The translations under genes were made by a program, and so were the position numbers. The notes under the pieces were generated by a model that saw nothing but the letters and a program-made list of their open reading frames with translations, was not told where the DNA came from and did no database searches. A stretch of 64,000 bases of DNA from Plutella xylostella (lineage: Eukaryota > Arthropoda > Insecta > Lepidoptera > Plutellidae): positions 6,510,001 to 6,574,000 of the forward strand of contig NC_063988.1 in the NCBI RefSeq assembly GCF_932276165.1, written 5' to 3'. Of the stretch, positions 52,849 through 64,000 are shown piece after piece (within the stretch, counting starts at the first letter, position 1; each line of letters opens with the position of its first letter).

Positions 52849-53906
52849 ACCTAGTGTTTCTGGAAGAACGCAGATGGAGGAAACTTGAAACTTCGAAATT
52901 GGTATCCTAAGTGGAGCCAATTGCAATCCTTCTTTATTTTCTTTCTTCAGTACTGACTTACGAAACTTTCATGCCAAGAATAAGACAAGTCAATGAGAAA
53001 GACACGTTTCTGCTTTAGAACTTGAGTTGTTAAGCACAGCTTAAACTTTGAAAATACTTAGATCCAATACAGATCTATGAGATTAGTTGAGTTGATTGTT
53101 GTTTTGGATGTTCCAGATGATAGAGATTCGTAGACCGGTATGATTCGTTCATGGATTGGATGCACTGCACTTTAACTTGCAATGTAATTATGTAATTTTA
53201 ATTTTTGAGAAGGTAAGTCTTTTGATTTTGGAATATTTTGCAGACATATTCAGTCTTAATAGTTACAAATAACATTTAAATAAGTATCTGCCTAGACCAG
53301 ATTTGAACCCATTGTCGCCCTACAAATCAAAATGATTTCCCAAGATATCACAAACTTCCTATTTAATAACTCTCTTGTAATGCTGAAAACTCTGATTCGA
53401 TTTGGGCTATCTAATGTCTTGCGCCTCCATTGGGAAATAAGCCTACTTGTCCGATGGGTCAGTTAGTTAAAAAAAACACCACTATTTCATAAGGTTCTGT
53501 TGTGTTATAGTTTTTTGCGGGAATTCTATATACAATATCTTATTTTGTTATGATTTGAAATGAAACGACCATTTAAATACGAAAAACATATTTATAAATC
53601 AACAGTGAAAACAATAGTGTAATCAGAGATAGCACATAAACTTATCAACGGAGATGATCAAAATTATGTAAACTTTTAAACTATCAAATAAACATGGCTT
53701 AGCCTCGGTATAGCTCTACCACAATTTGTCTCATCATCAAACGGGACAACACATGAATAATGGAATCGTTATCACAAATTTATTGTTAAAGCACCTAACT
53801 TTAAGCTTTGTAACCTTAAAATACAACACAATCCAAACAATCAAAACCTAGATCAATATCACATACGGATACAAATATGTCACGTAACGTCCACATCGCG
53901 CAAAAA

Positions 53907-56900
53907 TCACGCAGCATTTTTCAAAACGAAATAAAATGGCTGCTGAATTTTGTTTACTCCGGCGGTAACAAGGTTGGGCGGCGGGCCATGCCACTCCAGC
54001 CTGTATTTGTCTAGAACCCTGGTTGCGAGGGAGGCGAGCATTTTCCCGACTACTCCTTCAGCTGGGCAGGATTCTCCGAAGGGCATGGACGCGAGTGGAT
54101 GCGCCCGGCTCGCGCTGAGCGGCTGCCAGTCTGAACACCATCGCTCGGGGATGAAAGCTTTCGGTCTTCCCCATTCTTTGTCGCATTTGCTCGTCACTCC
54201 GTGGGCAAGCACTATGTCTACCTGCGGAAAATGGAAAAGGTTCAATGTTTGTTGTGGAAACTAATGCCCTTATTCATAGAAAAGTTATAGATCGTTTTAG
54301 CTATTGAACTATTTTGTCTCTCTCTGTAAGCTCTCTGTCTAAGAACAATTTGTTCAGTTCAATAGCTTAAATATTCTGTAACTTTTATATGAATAAGTGG
54401 GTAACACTGTAATATTATTAAATACACATTCTGCATACTTCTATACATGTAGTAGCTATAAGTAGTAAGATGCACTTAAATCTCTTTGGATTTTATAAAC
54501 CTAGAACAGTGTCAAGCCCTCCTACTGCCCTGATTCAACACGAATTTAAAAGCTACTAAGTCCAAAGTCGCTTAACGAGTATTTATGTATGGGCACCTCA
54601 CAGTGCCAGCTCACAAATAGAACATTATTCGCGTGGACAATTCGCTTATTAAAAACGTGACTGGAAATTGTATTCGCAATAACAAGTTTCAGCACAGGTC
54701 AGTTCTACTTGCGTACAGTCCACTTCAGGTGCAAGTTATTTATAAATTATACTTATACTGTACTGAGATGTAATAAATTTCTACATAAATGCTGAATCAT
54801 TATCAATTTGTCTAAGTAGTTATGTCTTCTAAAATAATCATATTCAATGTTGGAAGCATTCGATTTTCGCGATGAGACCGCCCGCCATTTGCACATTATG
54901 TGGTAGTAAAACTCCCGTACCCGTAACTGTAGAAAACACAAAAAAATACTCATTTTTTTTGCATCACTTGTTTTTGAAACTCATTTCATAGCATTAAGTT
55001 TTAACCAATTTTCCTCCACATTTCTTAATGCAATTGGCCGACTGTACCCCCCTACATTAGCCTTGTCAGATACAATAGGCTACCGTCATCAAACGATATG
55101 TCACAGCACCCTGTATTTCATCAATATATCTTTATTTGAATCTCGTTCTCTTTCACTGAACTGTTTCTGAGCTAAATGTTGTTGAGAAATAAAAAGGAAT
55201 TCTTTTTTTACGTTTAATATACTGAACAAATGGCTACAAAGGTTCCCAGTATAAGTAATGTTATGTGCTTTTCAGAATATGCAATTTTCTTGATAGGTTG
55301 TAGTAAAAAAGTTTACGGCTGAGCTTACGTACCTGCTTCATTTTTTACGCAGTACCTATATACCTATTTATCTGTAACCTTGGTCCTCTAACTATTCATT
55401 ATGTTAGGAGAACCCAATAGTTCTACTGTTTGACCTTGTCTATAACATAATATTTCATAGTTAAAATAACAGGCAAAATAAAAACAAAACACACCCTACC
55501 TTTTCAAAACTTTATCGTCGATACTGAATGTTAATACTACTACTATCACTATCCGCTATCGTTCACTTAACTAACTACCACCGTTAACGTTAATATACAA
55601 ATGCACATGCCATTTTGCCGTTAGCTACATTAATCCTCGAGTAAATAACATATAGGTCTAAGTTTGACGTGAATATTCTGAGATGTCGTCAATACTAAAG
55701 CTGCATGCGTACAGACCGGCCAATCGAACGCCAACGAACGGGTTTCGTTGACCTTCGTTGCTGCAATCTGCCCTGTATTCCTGATAAAAATCCATCGTTG
55801 GGTGTTCGTTGGGCGTTCGCTGTACGCAGCTTAAGAACATTGCGGCGCTCCTTCGAAAACGCCTCTTTATTCATCTAATCCTAATTATCTCCCTTAAACA
55901 ACATTATCTTAATACGAACGAGATGGAGTATCAGAGCAGGAGTGACGACGATTTTAACTTGTTTTGTATGTGACCCACCATCACCATCTTGTTCGCGTAT
56001 CTTTAAGTAATATCAGCCCTTAGACTATCATCACCGTCTAAAACCTTTTGTATTGGACCCACCATATTGTTAAGTAATCTGATCCCTTATCCTACGTCCT
56101 ACACCATCGTCTACAACCAACTCACCCCAGCCGGCACCACATAGTCAGCCACCACAAACTCCTCGCGACTCCTCCTGACAACCCCTCCGGTGGCCGGGTG
56201 CAGTCTCAGCGCCTCCCGCGCCACCCCGGCCAGGTAGGGCAGCTCGGGGCAGCCTGAGGCTATTGCTGTTCTGAGATGTCGTAAACTGGTGGTCCAGTTG
56301 AATAAATTGAAAAAAACTTGAAAGGACTCAATCCTTCGAAAACGCCTCTATTATCTTCCTTCAAAAACGATGTTTTAACATGAATACGAAAATAGATGGA
56401 GTATCAGAGCAGGAGTGCGGACAGTTTCCTACTTGTTTTGTATGTATCATCTTGTCCGTATAACCCTTAGCCCTTACACTATCATAACTGTTTCAGAACT
56501 CACCCCAGCCGGCACAACATAGTCCGCCACCACAAACTCCTCGCGACTCCTCCTGACAACCCCTCCGGTGGCCGGGTGCAGTCTCAGTGTCTCCCGCGCC
56601 ACCGCGGCCAGGTAGGGCAGCTCGGGGCAGCCTGAGGCTATTGTTATTCTGAGATGTCGTAGACATTGAGTCCTTTGAAAACGCCTATATTATGGAAACT
56701 AGATGGAGTATCAGAGCACGAGTGCGGACAGTTACTACTCGTTTTGTATGTGCCCCACCATCCTACTCCTATATCTCTAACCTAAGCCCTAATCCTACAC
56801 CATCTATTAAAACCAACTCACCCCAGCCGGCACAACATAGTCAGCCACCACAAACTCCTCGCGACTCCTTCTCACAACCCCTCCGGTGGCCGGGTGTAGT

Positions 56901-59900
56901 CTCAGCGCCTCCCGCGCCACCCCGGCCAAGTAGGGGAGGTCGGGACAGCCTGAGGCTATTGTTATTCTGAGATGTCGTAAACATTGAGTCCTTTGAAAAC
57001 GCCTCTATTATGGAAACTAGATGGAGTATCAGAGCAGGAATGCGGACAGTTTCAACTTCTTTAGTATGTGACCCACCATCCTACTCCTATATCTCTAATC
57101 TAAGACCTAATCCTATACCACCGTCCATTAAAACCAACTCACCCCAGCCGGCACAACATAGTCAGCCACCACAAACTCCTCGCGACTCCTTCTCACAACC
57201 CCTCCGGTGGCCGGGTGTAGTCTCAGCGCCTCCCGCGCCACCCCGGCCAAGTAGGGGAGGTCGGGACAGCCTGAGGCTATTGTTATTCTGAGATGTCGTA
57301 AACATTGAGTCCTTTGAAAACGCCTCTATTATGGAAACTAGATGGAGTATCAGAGCAGGAATGCGGACAGTTTCAACTTCTTTAGTATGTGACCCACCAT
57401 CCTACTCCTATATCTCTAATCTAAGACCTAATCCTATACCACCGTCCATTAAAACCAACTCACCCCAGCCGGCACAACATAGTCAGCCACCACAAACTCC
57501 TCGCGACTCCTTCTCACAACCCCTCCGGTGGCCGGGTGTAGTCTCAGCGCCTCCCGCGCCACCCCGGCCAGGTAGGGGAGTTCGGGACAGCCGGCGCCGG
57601 CGCTCCGTGAGGCTGCGGCCCAGGATACCTGGTATTCGTATATATATTATATAATGTAGGTCTGTAAGTATATTTAGCATTTAGCCCCTGTTCCACAATG
57701 TCTGGTTAGTGGCTACCTGTGAGATAAAATACATGCTGTCACTTTCTGTTATTATTTTTTTGACAGTGACAGCATGTATTTTATCTCACAGGTAGCTACT
57801 AACCAGACATTGTGGAACAAGGCCTTAGTATAATATTTATATTTCATGTATTTCTATTAAGTTAATTATGAAGTGAATGTATCCTGCTTTCTACTTTACC
57901 TGTATCTGTACTTGTTACGTGTAGGTTGGCTGATAGAAAATTCTTATACCGTAAAGTTAATTATTTGTACACTTATTATGTCATATTTGTGCAATAAAGT
58001 ATTATAGATACCTCGTCGTGAGCGCGCTGTTGTTGTGCGGCGTGCAGGGATAGGTGGTAGAGCATACCCAGTGCTGATTGGGCTAGCTGGAATATATATT
58101 ATATATATGTAGATATAAGATAAAATAAGTACTCTTTAGTGCACAAAAACAGGATTCATACATAGAATAGAAAATAAAAGAAGGTTAAGAATGCAAATGA
58201 GATTGGAATTATTTATTTGTGATGGTAATTGTGGCTGATTTTTAAACTGTTAGCGGGAGTGATTATTTCAGTGCAAAATAAAAAATATTAGTTAACTAGG
58301 TACTTCTGATGGAAAAAGGTCTTTTTGAAAGTTCTAAAATAGCGTCCACATTAGCAAGTGACGAAAATAAGTTCGGTACCAACACGAGCCGCGCTGCAGA
58401 CTCCGACTTCGGACTACGCTCAGAATACATTTTATAGAAATATAAATACCAATCTGCTGTTGGCAATTTCCATTTGGTTGTATCAGTTTAGTTTAAAATC
58501 GTGCAAGGGTGTTTACCCTATATAGTATAGTATATGACAAATATTCTCATTGTCACGAAAATCTGTAGCAAGGAATATAAGTACTTCTCAAACAAATCAG
58601 AAAGCGTTATGGTTATTGCGCTAGACACTATTTTTTAATGTTTCAGTTTCACGGAAGGAGATTAGTAGCATAATAATATGACAGACGTATTTGCAGTAGG
58701 TAATTATGAACAAAAGTGCTTACCGGATCCACTCCAGCCAGCATCATGTCAGCAGTGACCGGGAGAAGCCTGTTCTTCAGCGGCCGCAGTTTGTCGAGGA
58801 GGCTCTTTTCAGGCGCTAACTCGCCGGAGTCGATTCCTTCTAGTCCTTGTTTCAGGAAATGTTCCATTAAGCTAAAAATCAAACAAAATTACGGTTATTA
58901 CCGTTTGTAATCATATAAGCGTAGGTACCTAGTTGGTATTTGTATAACATCACATTTTAATTGCATTCCTCTACCAATTTTATATGATGAATTTTATTAC
59001 TTATGCATACGAAAAACTACATTCGAAAGCCGCAGCTGAATGTAGCTGTATACGGGTTAGGTTAATCGGTTAATCTAATCGTAACGTATTTTTGCTCCAA
59101 GTAAACCAGAAAGACTTCTAATTTCTGTAGGTTTATTATACGAGTATTTTTTCAAATTTCATTATTACCTAAAATGAGTATCAAACGCCTTCAAAGCCTC
59201 ATTAAATCCTTCCGTGTCGGGGCGCAGCGTGAGTTCGCTCCGCACGAGGCAGCCGGCTGACGCGACGTCGCGGCTGGCGCGGACGAGACGCTCGGCCGCT
59301 GTCAGCCCGGCCAGGGAGCGCTTCGTGAGCGAGCACTGGGCTGGGGGAGCGTCGTCTTCGAGGGAGGTCTGCTCTGGGGTTCTGGGGAGGGTTTGGGCTA
59401 GTGTTAGTTGGTTAGTAGTCAAACAATACCGTCACTATAAAAAAATATCAAATAATTCATGAATTAGGTACTACATATTCAGTTTCCGCGTCAAATCCAA
59501 TACATTGGAATAAAGATGCGATTTTTGTAGGAAGGTACCAACTAAAAGTTAACTATTCCATGTATATGTGTTTTTTTGTTTGTTTTAAGTTTATTTCTTA
59601 TATCATAGGATAACGAGTAGGTACTAGTACTACTGTACTTGTTATTCTATGCTTACATCTACCCTTGTTTGAATCTGTTATGGATACGCAGATGATATTT
59701 TTCATTAAAATACAGATTCAATAATTCATTCCGGGTTTTTAAACTGCGACCAAAAAGTGGATCTCCCTACGTTGTAGACCGTTGGTAGATCCACTTTTTG
59801 TCGTAGTTTAAAAAACCGGAATAAATTATTATATCTGTTTTATTATACTGGTGTTTAATTTACCTGTTCTCGTCGGTGGGCACATGGGCCGGTCCGTCGA

Positions 59901-62900
59901 GGCAGCCGAGCCGGGTGCCGAACACCAGCACGCCCAGGGACTCCAGCGCCCACCGGTATAGTTCAGTCTCTATTTCCTCGTTCAACGCGTTCTCTGCATG
60001 CCGAAGTTCTTCTAGTCTGGAAATTATAATTTTATTAACTATCGTTTAGTATTAGCTCATAATCCCAGCAGTGGGTCACTAAATAAATAAATATGTGGGG
60101 ACATCTCACACACGGCCATCCGAACCCAAGCTAGGCAGAACCTGTGTTATGGGTGTCGGACAGCTGATCTGACTTCATCTGACACTAATACGGCTGCGCA
60201 AATAAGTAATGCTAAGATTCCGTGCTTTTAACAAAGTCAGCCAACTGTGCAAACAGAGGTATGGTAAGTTAGTTGATTACGGTATTAATAACGTATGGCC
60301 TTTACAAAACCATGCGTCATGCAAATTATTGTAAACACAGGTTGTTTAAAAAAACAAAAGAATCATTTTGTATTTTCTGGTTTCAATACTTTCAATGTCG
60401 TATTTTAATTCGGATTTTCAATAGTAGAAGTGCATTAAAATTTAATAAAATGGAGATGGTGAGTCATCATCAAGTCATCCTTACCTCCTAGTGGCGTCTG
60501 TGGCGATATCATCAAAAGCCTTTTCATAGTTTTTCAGTAACGATCCGTCCAGCAGAAGAGCCCTTAAAGCAGCCCATATTGCCTTCGATTCATCCCTGAA
60601 ATGGTAAACAAATTACAATCAAGTGTAAGTGAGTGCTAAGCTATATTTAATGTGAAGCAATTATCATATATTGATCCAGTCAGACCTATCGTTGTTAATA
60701 ACCAATAATTAAGTGGTCAAAGACTGATGATTTACGATCTATTAGAAAAATACATACAATTGCTGAAGCTGAAGCTGAAGATTCATTAGAAGAATATCGC
60801 ACCAAATAATCCAGTAAAATTCTGCGACACACACATAATAATATACGATGCGTGTGAACCAGCAATAGGCTAGCATTGTCAATGTAGAGCCATCCATTTC
60901 ATTACTGACATTCCACTGCAAATCAGATAATTACCTATTTACACTAATGACACAATACCTACTTATAATTAAAGCCACTTACAATACAAGATAATTTAAT
61001 ACTCTTTATATGAAAGAAATAACAATAGAAACACAAAAAAGTATATTTAAAATTAAAAATACCTAAACAGTACAAAAAGGCGACCTTATTGCTTATAGCA
61101 ATTTTCTACCAGACCACTTACCCTTGTATCGGACATCGGTTGGGGTTGGTCTTCCGTTGCTGCGAGAGCGGGGACCCCTCCCAGTGTGGCGGTGCGGTGG
61201 CGCTGCTGTCGTACACCTGCAGACAACGAGAGTTGTCGCACAGACAGTTGTAAAAGAGACAACGAGGGTAGGTTCATAGTAGGCCAGGTGACCAGGTGTA
61301 AAAGATACGACGAGGGTAGGTTCATAGTGAGCCAGGTGACCAGGTGTAAAAGAGACAACGAGGGTAGGTTCATAGTGGGCCAGGTGGCCAGGTGTAAAAG
61401 AGACAACGAGGGTAGGTTCATAGTGGGCCAGGACTAAAAACAGCCTCTGTGAAACGGAAGCTTTCTTGTAAAGTATCAGCAAAATGGATTTGTTAATTTC
61501 ATTCAGCTAACATAGGTTATTTCATCTAAACTCTGCTTAAGCCAAGATTTCGGTAGTTAAAAAATAATTTCCTTTTTCAAACCGATTTTACACAAAAACA
61601 TTTTAAACGATTAAGTATTGATTATACCTAAATTTGCCACCGTGATACGTAAAAGATGCACAAACACACATATATTTGCGTTATATGTAGGTATAGTTAA
61701 GCCAAACACAAAAAAAATAGCTTTGATTACAATGAAGCGATTAAGCACATACAAACAGTAAATAATTGTATGTAAATGAACTCTATCCAAGAACCGCTTA
61801 TAAATCAAGAATTATGTGACTCAAATAATTGCATACGGCTCGTTGGGACAATGACACATAAATAACAGATAGCTGACAGATCCGTGACCCACGCTACCCA
61901 TCCATGTAATGTATTCAGGCAATCTGGCTCTTATGAGGCTAGGCGTAGAGGGTAACTTTGTATGAATTTTGATTTAAAAAAGTGCGTTTGCTAGAAGTAC
62001 AACGGGTTCTGTAGTTAATCGAAATTCAAATATTTTAAATTACTTTGGTACACAGAGATTCATCATCAATGTAATCATCATCACAAATGTAAAAAACTCG
62101 GGAGGCAGAACTAAAAGATAAGGTGAAGAGCTAAAGATGACCTCTGTATATTTTATTTATTTATTTATTATTTTATACTTTATTGCACAATTGACTATAG
62201 CAAAAAGCATTTTCTGCCAGTCAACCTGCAGGAGGTACAAGACATGGTCCTTCTATTTATAGTGTATACTCACATAGAAGGACCATCAGATTTTATATTT
62301 TTGAGTTTGATTGTTTTTATTATTTTTATAAACACTATAAGTAGATCCTAGTTAGGTATTCGCATTTTACATAGGTTTCCCGTAAGCTAACTATGACTTT
62401 TACAAAATACTGAAATATTGCTGATATATTTTTTGTTGTAATACTTTCGTATAGGTAGAAAGGGACCCCATACAAATTCTAACTACAGAACCTTACAATA
62501 GGTCAAATTAAGTACCTACCGCGCGGTCACGCATTATGTAAAATGGAATAAAGTACCGGGATTTTGATAATCTTGTTCTGTTTTTGCGAGCCCGTTTATC
62601 TTTTAAAACTGTCGCAGTGCGGCTCATGTTATACGTAATACGATGAGAACTTTTAAATACTTTCTATGTATTTTTTAGCCTTATTTATTGGGCTGCCGGC
62701 GCTAAGCTGCGGCGCGTGATAAATGTTCCAATGCTTTTATTGTTGCATCCGTAAAGTTCCGTGAGTTAGAGTTGATGAAATTACGTTTGTTGGACAAAAT
62801 ACATCGTTTTATGTGTATTTTGTCTGTTAGTATATAGGTACAGCTTTAACGAAAATTTATTTCCAACTTAAGATAGGTTCAAAACTAAACCTTTTATTTA

Positions 62901-63889
62901 ACCAATTCACATACAATACTTAGAAAAAAAAATAAAGAGATAATTCGACACAAAACTGCTATATGTGTAAAGTGTTATTTTTAAACAAGACGTGTGCGTT
63001 GAAAAATATATTATTTAGTATCTAAAAAACATGATTTGGTAATCGACGAGCATTTACAAAACATCATAAGATTCGGCCTAGTTCTTGTTTGCAAAATAGT
63101 CATATTGTACGAAAATATAATAATAGATAAGAACTTATCAGTAATTTCAAACATTTCGTTGAACTTTGACACAGTAAAGTCAGCACATACGATTGTTGTG
63201 TCACTTTTTTCGTGCAATCGTAATCATATCACAACAGTAGGCCAATCATAATTTGATAAAGATATAATAATTATAGTTCTAGGCTAATTAAATTATTAAA
63301 CAAATCTAAGCAGGATTTTTTTCTAGTTATACACCTGTAGGGTACCAATTAATAATTATTATTAACATGGGTAATATTATTATGTATAATGTAGAATACT
63401 TACTAGTATTTTAAAACCAAAAAATATATTTCTACTGGTTACTCGTGTAAACAATACAATCTTTACAGGGTGTTACAAACTTTATACGTTACAACCCTTT
63501 TTGCAACACCCTGTATAATAAATAAGTAGGTATACGCCTCGTCTACTTTATTTTAATATTTATTATATATATTATATATTATTATATTTATCAGTATTTA
63601 TTTTAATACTTCATGTATTTTTTACCCAGGGTTTATTTCTCTATCAGGTGAAATATCTATAGATATGTATAGGGATTTTTATAACTACTATCTAATTATT
63701 TTCAGTACAAATAACCAAAACTCTTAGTGTTATTCTAATAGCGGGTTAGCATTACCTCTCTCATCATCTCTGGATCAAACACGTAGAGCACCGGCCGCGT
63801 CCGGGAGCCCTTGGCCAGGCGGACCAGGTCCCCGTACCTGGTGCGGAGACTGTCCAGCAGACCCAGGCCCACCACGTGGTGGAAACTAC
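53907..63889 (-). CDS. Mitochondrial-clan cytochrome P450, 3' nine exons (5' end outside window)
   Basis: Exons: 63889-63756, 61216-61122, 60595-60485, 60016-59864, 59381-59169, 58871-58724, 58086-58012, 57628-57464, 54221-53907. All junction phases agree, giving 468 residues without a stop; the N-terminus, with any mitochondrial presequence, lies past 64000. Seen in order: YGDLVRLAKG, VLYVFDPEMMREVYD, helix-C WAALR, the mitochondrial-clan signature YRWALESLG...FGTRLGCLDG, helix I ADMMLAGVDP, helix K REALRLHP (ExxR), FIPERW, and the haem-loop region PFGESCPAEGVVGKMLA. The clan assignment follows the WALES...TRLGCL block. Two oddities: the helix-I threonine is replaced (AGVDP then L), and the haem loop is about three residues shorter than FxxGxRxCxG and lacks the arginine. 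Substrate is unknown. It may be a specialised or catalytically impaired P450; the subfamily was not resolved. Confidence 0.88.
54265..54401. mobile_element. Harbinger/Tourist-like MITE, relative of 26435-26581
   Basis: TGCCCTTATTCATAGAAAAG ... CTTTTATATGAATAAGTGGG, flanked by TAA, with the same AGAACAATTTGTTC core. More diverged arms than the copy in gypsy-B. It lies in the last intron of the P450 gene. Confidence 0.75.
56126..57271 (-). repeat. Four partial tandem copies of the P450 helix-K exon
   Basis: Copies at about 56253-56126, 56632-56504, 56950-56822 and 57271-57143, downstream of the complete exon at 57628-57464. Each encodes CPELPYLAGVAREALRLHP or CPDLPYLAG..., then RRSREEFVVADYVVPAG, followed by a GTGAGT donor. 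Spacing is 378, 318, 321 and 321 bp. All lack the first 37-45 bases of the complete exon and start after ATAACAATAGCCTCAG instead. Nearby AG acceptors leave the exon out of phase with the preceding exon (phase 0), so they are probably non-coding duplicates rather than alternative exons. Confidence 0.85.
57684..57824. mobile_element. Palindromic MITE in P450 intron
   Basis: GCCCCTGTTCCACAATGTCT then GGTTAGTGGCTACCTGTGAG is mirrored almost perfectly by the right half ending CATTGTGGAACAAGGCC. Flanked by TTA on both sides, suggesting the PIF/Harbinger group. 141 bp. Confidence 0.85.
59726..59824. mobile_element. Short palindromic MITE in P450 intron
   Basis: CATTCCGGGTTTTTAAACTG then CGACCAAAAAGTGGATC is mirrored by GATCCACTTTTTGTCG then TAGTTTAAAAAACCGGAAT; about 100 bp. 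Confidence 0.8.
60092..60165 (-). repeat. SINE type 2 tail fragment
   Basis: ATGTGGGGACATCTCACACA through GTGTCGGACAGCTGAT matches the 3' part of the SINE at 50716-50953, without the tRNA-like head. Intronic in the P450 gene. Confidence 0.75.
61246..61434. repeat. 48-bp tandem repeat, about four units
   Basis: GAGGGTAGGTTCATAGT recurs at 61264, 61312, 61360 and 61408, exactly 48 bp apart, with GCCAGGTGACCAGGTGTAAA between. It lies in the P450 intron, about 30 bases upstream of the acceptor of the exon at 61216-61122. The period is a multiple of three, so long frames appear on both strands; they look fortuitous. Confidence 0.9.
61435..63755. other. Large P450 intron, otherwise empty
   Basis: The intron between the two most 5' visible P450 exons. 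AT-rich; no gene or RNA seen. Contains a small MITE at 63464-63515 and a LINE-tail-like TTTATTGCACAATTGACTAT block near 62180. Confidence 0.45.
63464..63515. mobile_element. 52-bp MITE, TACAGGGTGTT family
   Basis: TACAGGGTGTTACAAACTT is mirrored by CCCTTTTTGCAACACCCTGT; smallest member of the family seen at 49672-49740. Confidence 0.65.
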
Positions 63890-64000
63890 CTGTGGGACAG
63901 AGGTCAGGGTATAGTGGTTATGGGGGGTTACAGAGGGGGTAAGTTGTTTTGTGAGGCAAGGAGGATTGTTGTTATTCCCTGATTGACTATGACACAAGGG

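Larger units (their letters stand above)
51159..53906. other. Intergenic, no gene seen
   Basis: Between the SINE-bearing hAT and the P450 stop codon. Contains MITEs at 51221-51428 and 52697-52848. A GC-richer block at 52160-52340 (CAGTAGTGGCGTAACGACC) may be another transposon end. No coding region supported. Confidence 0.4.

Noticed and set aside
54753..54953. Short frame with apparent hydrophobic start (MSIFLCFLQL)
   Set aside because: AT-rich intronic sequence in the P450 gene without splice sites or homology that I can recognise.
56692..57654. Plus-strand frames beginning METRWSIRA, repeated three times
   Set aside because: They are the antisense of the duplicated P450 helix-K exon and its intron.
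61093..61482. 129-codon frame with four 16-residue repeats (HYEPTLVVSFTPGHLA)
   Set aside because: It is a translation of the 48-bp minisatellite; the repeat is open on both strands and overlaps a P450 exon in the wrong frame.

Overview
The window is AT-rich insect nuclear DNA, most likely from a moth or butterfly. The evidence is intron-split genes with GT-AG splice sites, tRNA-derived SINEs and LINE tails of lepidopteran type, hAT, piggyBac-like, BEL and Ty3/gypsy elements, many short hairpin MITEs, and host proteins that read as insect orthologues. No species is claimed. There are no operons, CRISPR arrays or real tRNA genes.

Layout. (1) About 1.4-15.0 kb, minus strand: three tandem genes for core 1 beta-1,3-galactosyltransferase-like (C1GalT) Golgi enzymes. 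They share the same exon plan; the middle copy has no recognisable membrane-anchor exon. A small single-exon gene for a putative secreted protein lies between copies 1 and 2. (2) 15.0-17.7 kb: MITEs and a hAT-type element with an 8-bp target duplication, GCGAAT arrays and a dead transposase fragment. (3) 17.7-38.0 kb: a 20-kb nest of retrotransposons. Outermost is a minus-strand Ty3/gypsy element (gypsy-A, TSD ATAG). Its integrase is split by a plus-strand Ty3/gypsy element (gypsy-B, TSD TACTT), which is itself broken by a 5'-truncated non-LTR element. Its pol is also split upstream of the reverse transcriptase by a nearly intact minus-strand BEL/Pao element with almost identical 687-bp LTRs. 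(4) 38.5-39.4 kb, plus strand: a complete three-exon NIP7 ribosome-biogenesis gene. (5) 39.4-53.9 kb: gene-poor, with several transposons defined by their target duplications, including a hAT carrying an RTE fragment and a piggyBac-like element, and another hAT carrying two opposed SINEs. (6) 53.9-63.9 kb, minus strand: nine exons of a mitochondrial-clan cytochrome P450 whose N-terminus lies beyond the window. Its helix-K (ExxR) exon sits next to four partial tandem copies, and its oxygen-activation and haem-loop motifs are unusual.

The host genes are independent units: O-glycan core synthesis in the Golgi (C1GalT trio), 60S ribosome assembly (NIP7) and a presumed mitochondrial monooxygenase (P450). 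Much of the rest is transposon-derived. Exon borders were set by hand from reading frame, splice dinucleotides and family motifs; the exon phases add up to open frames for C1GalT copies 1 and 3, for NIP7 and for the visible P450.
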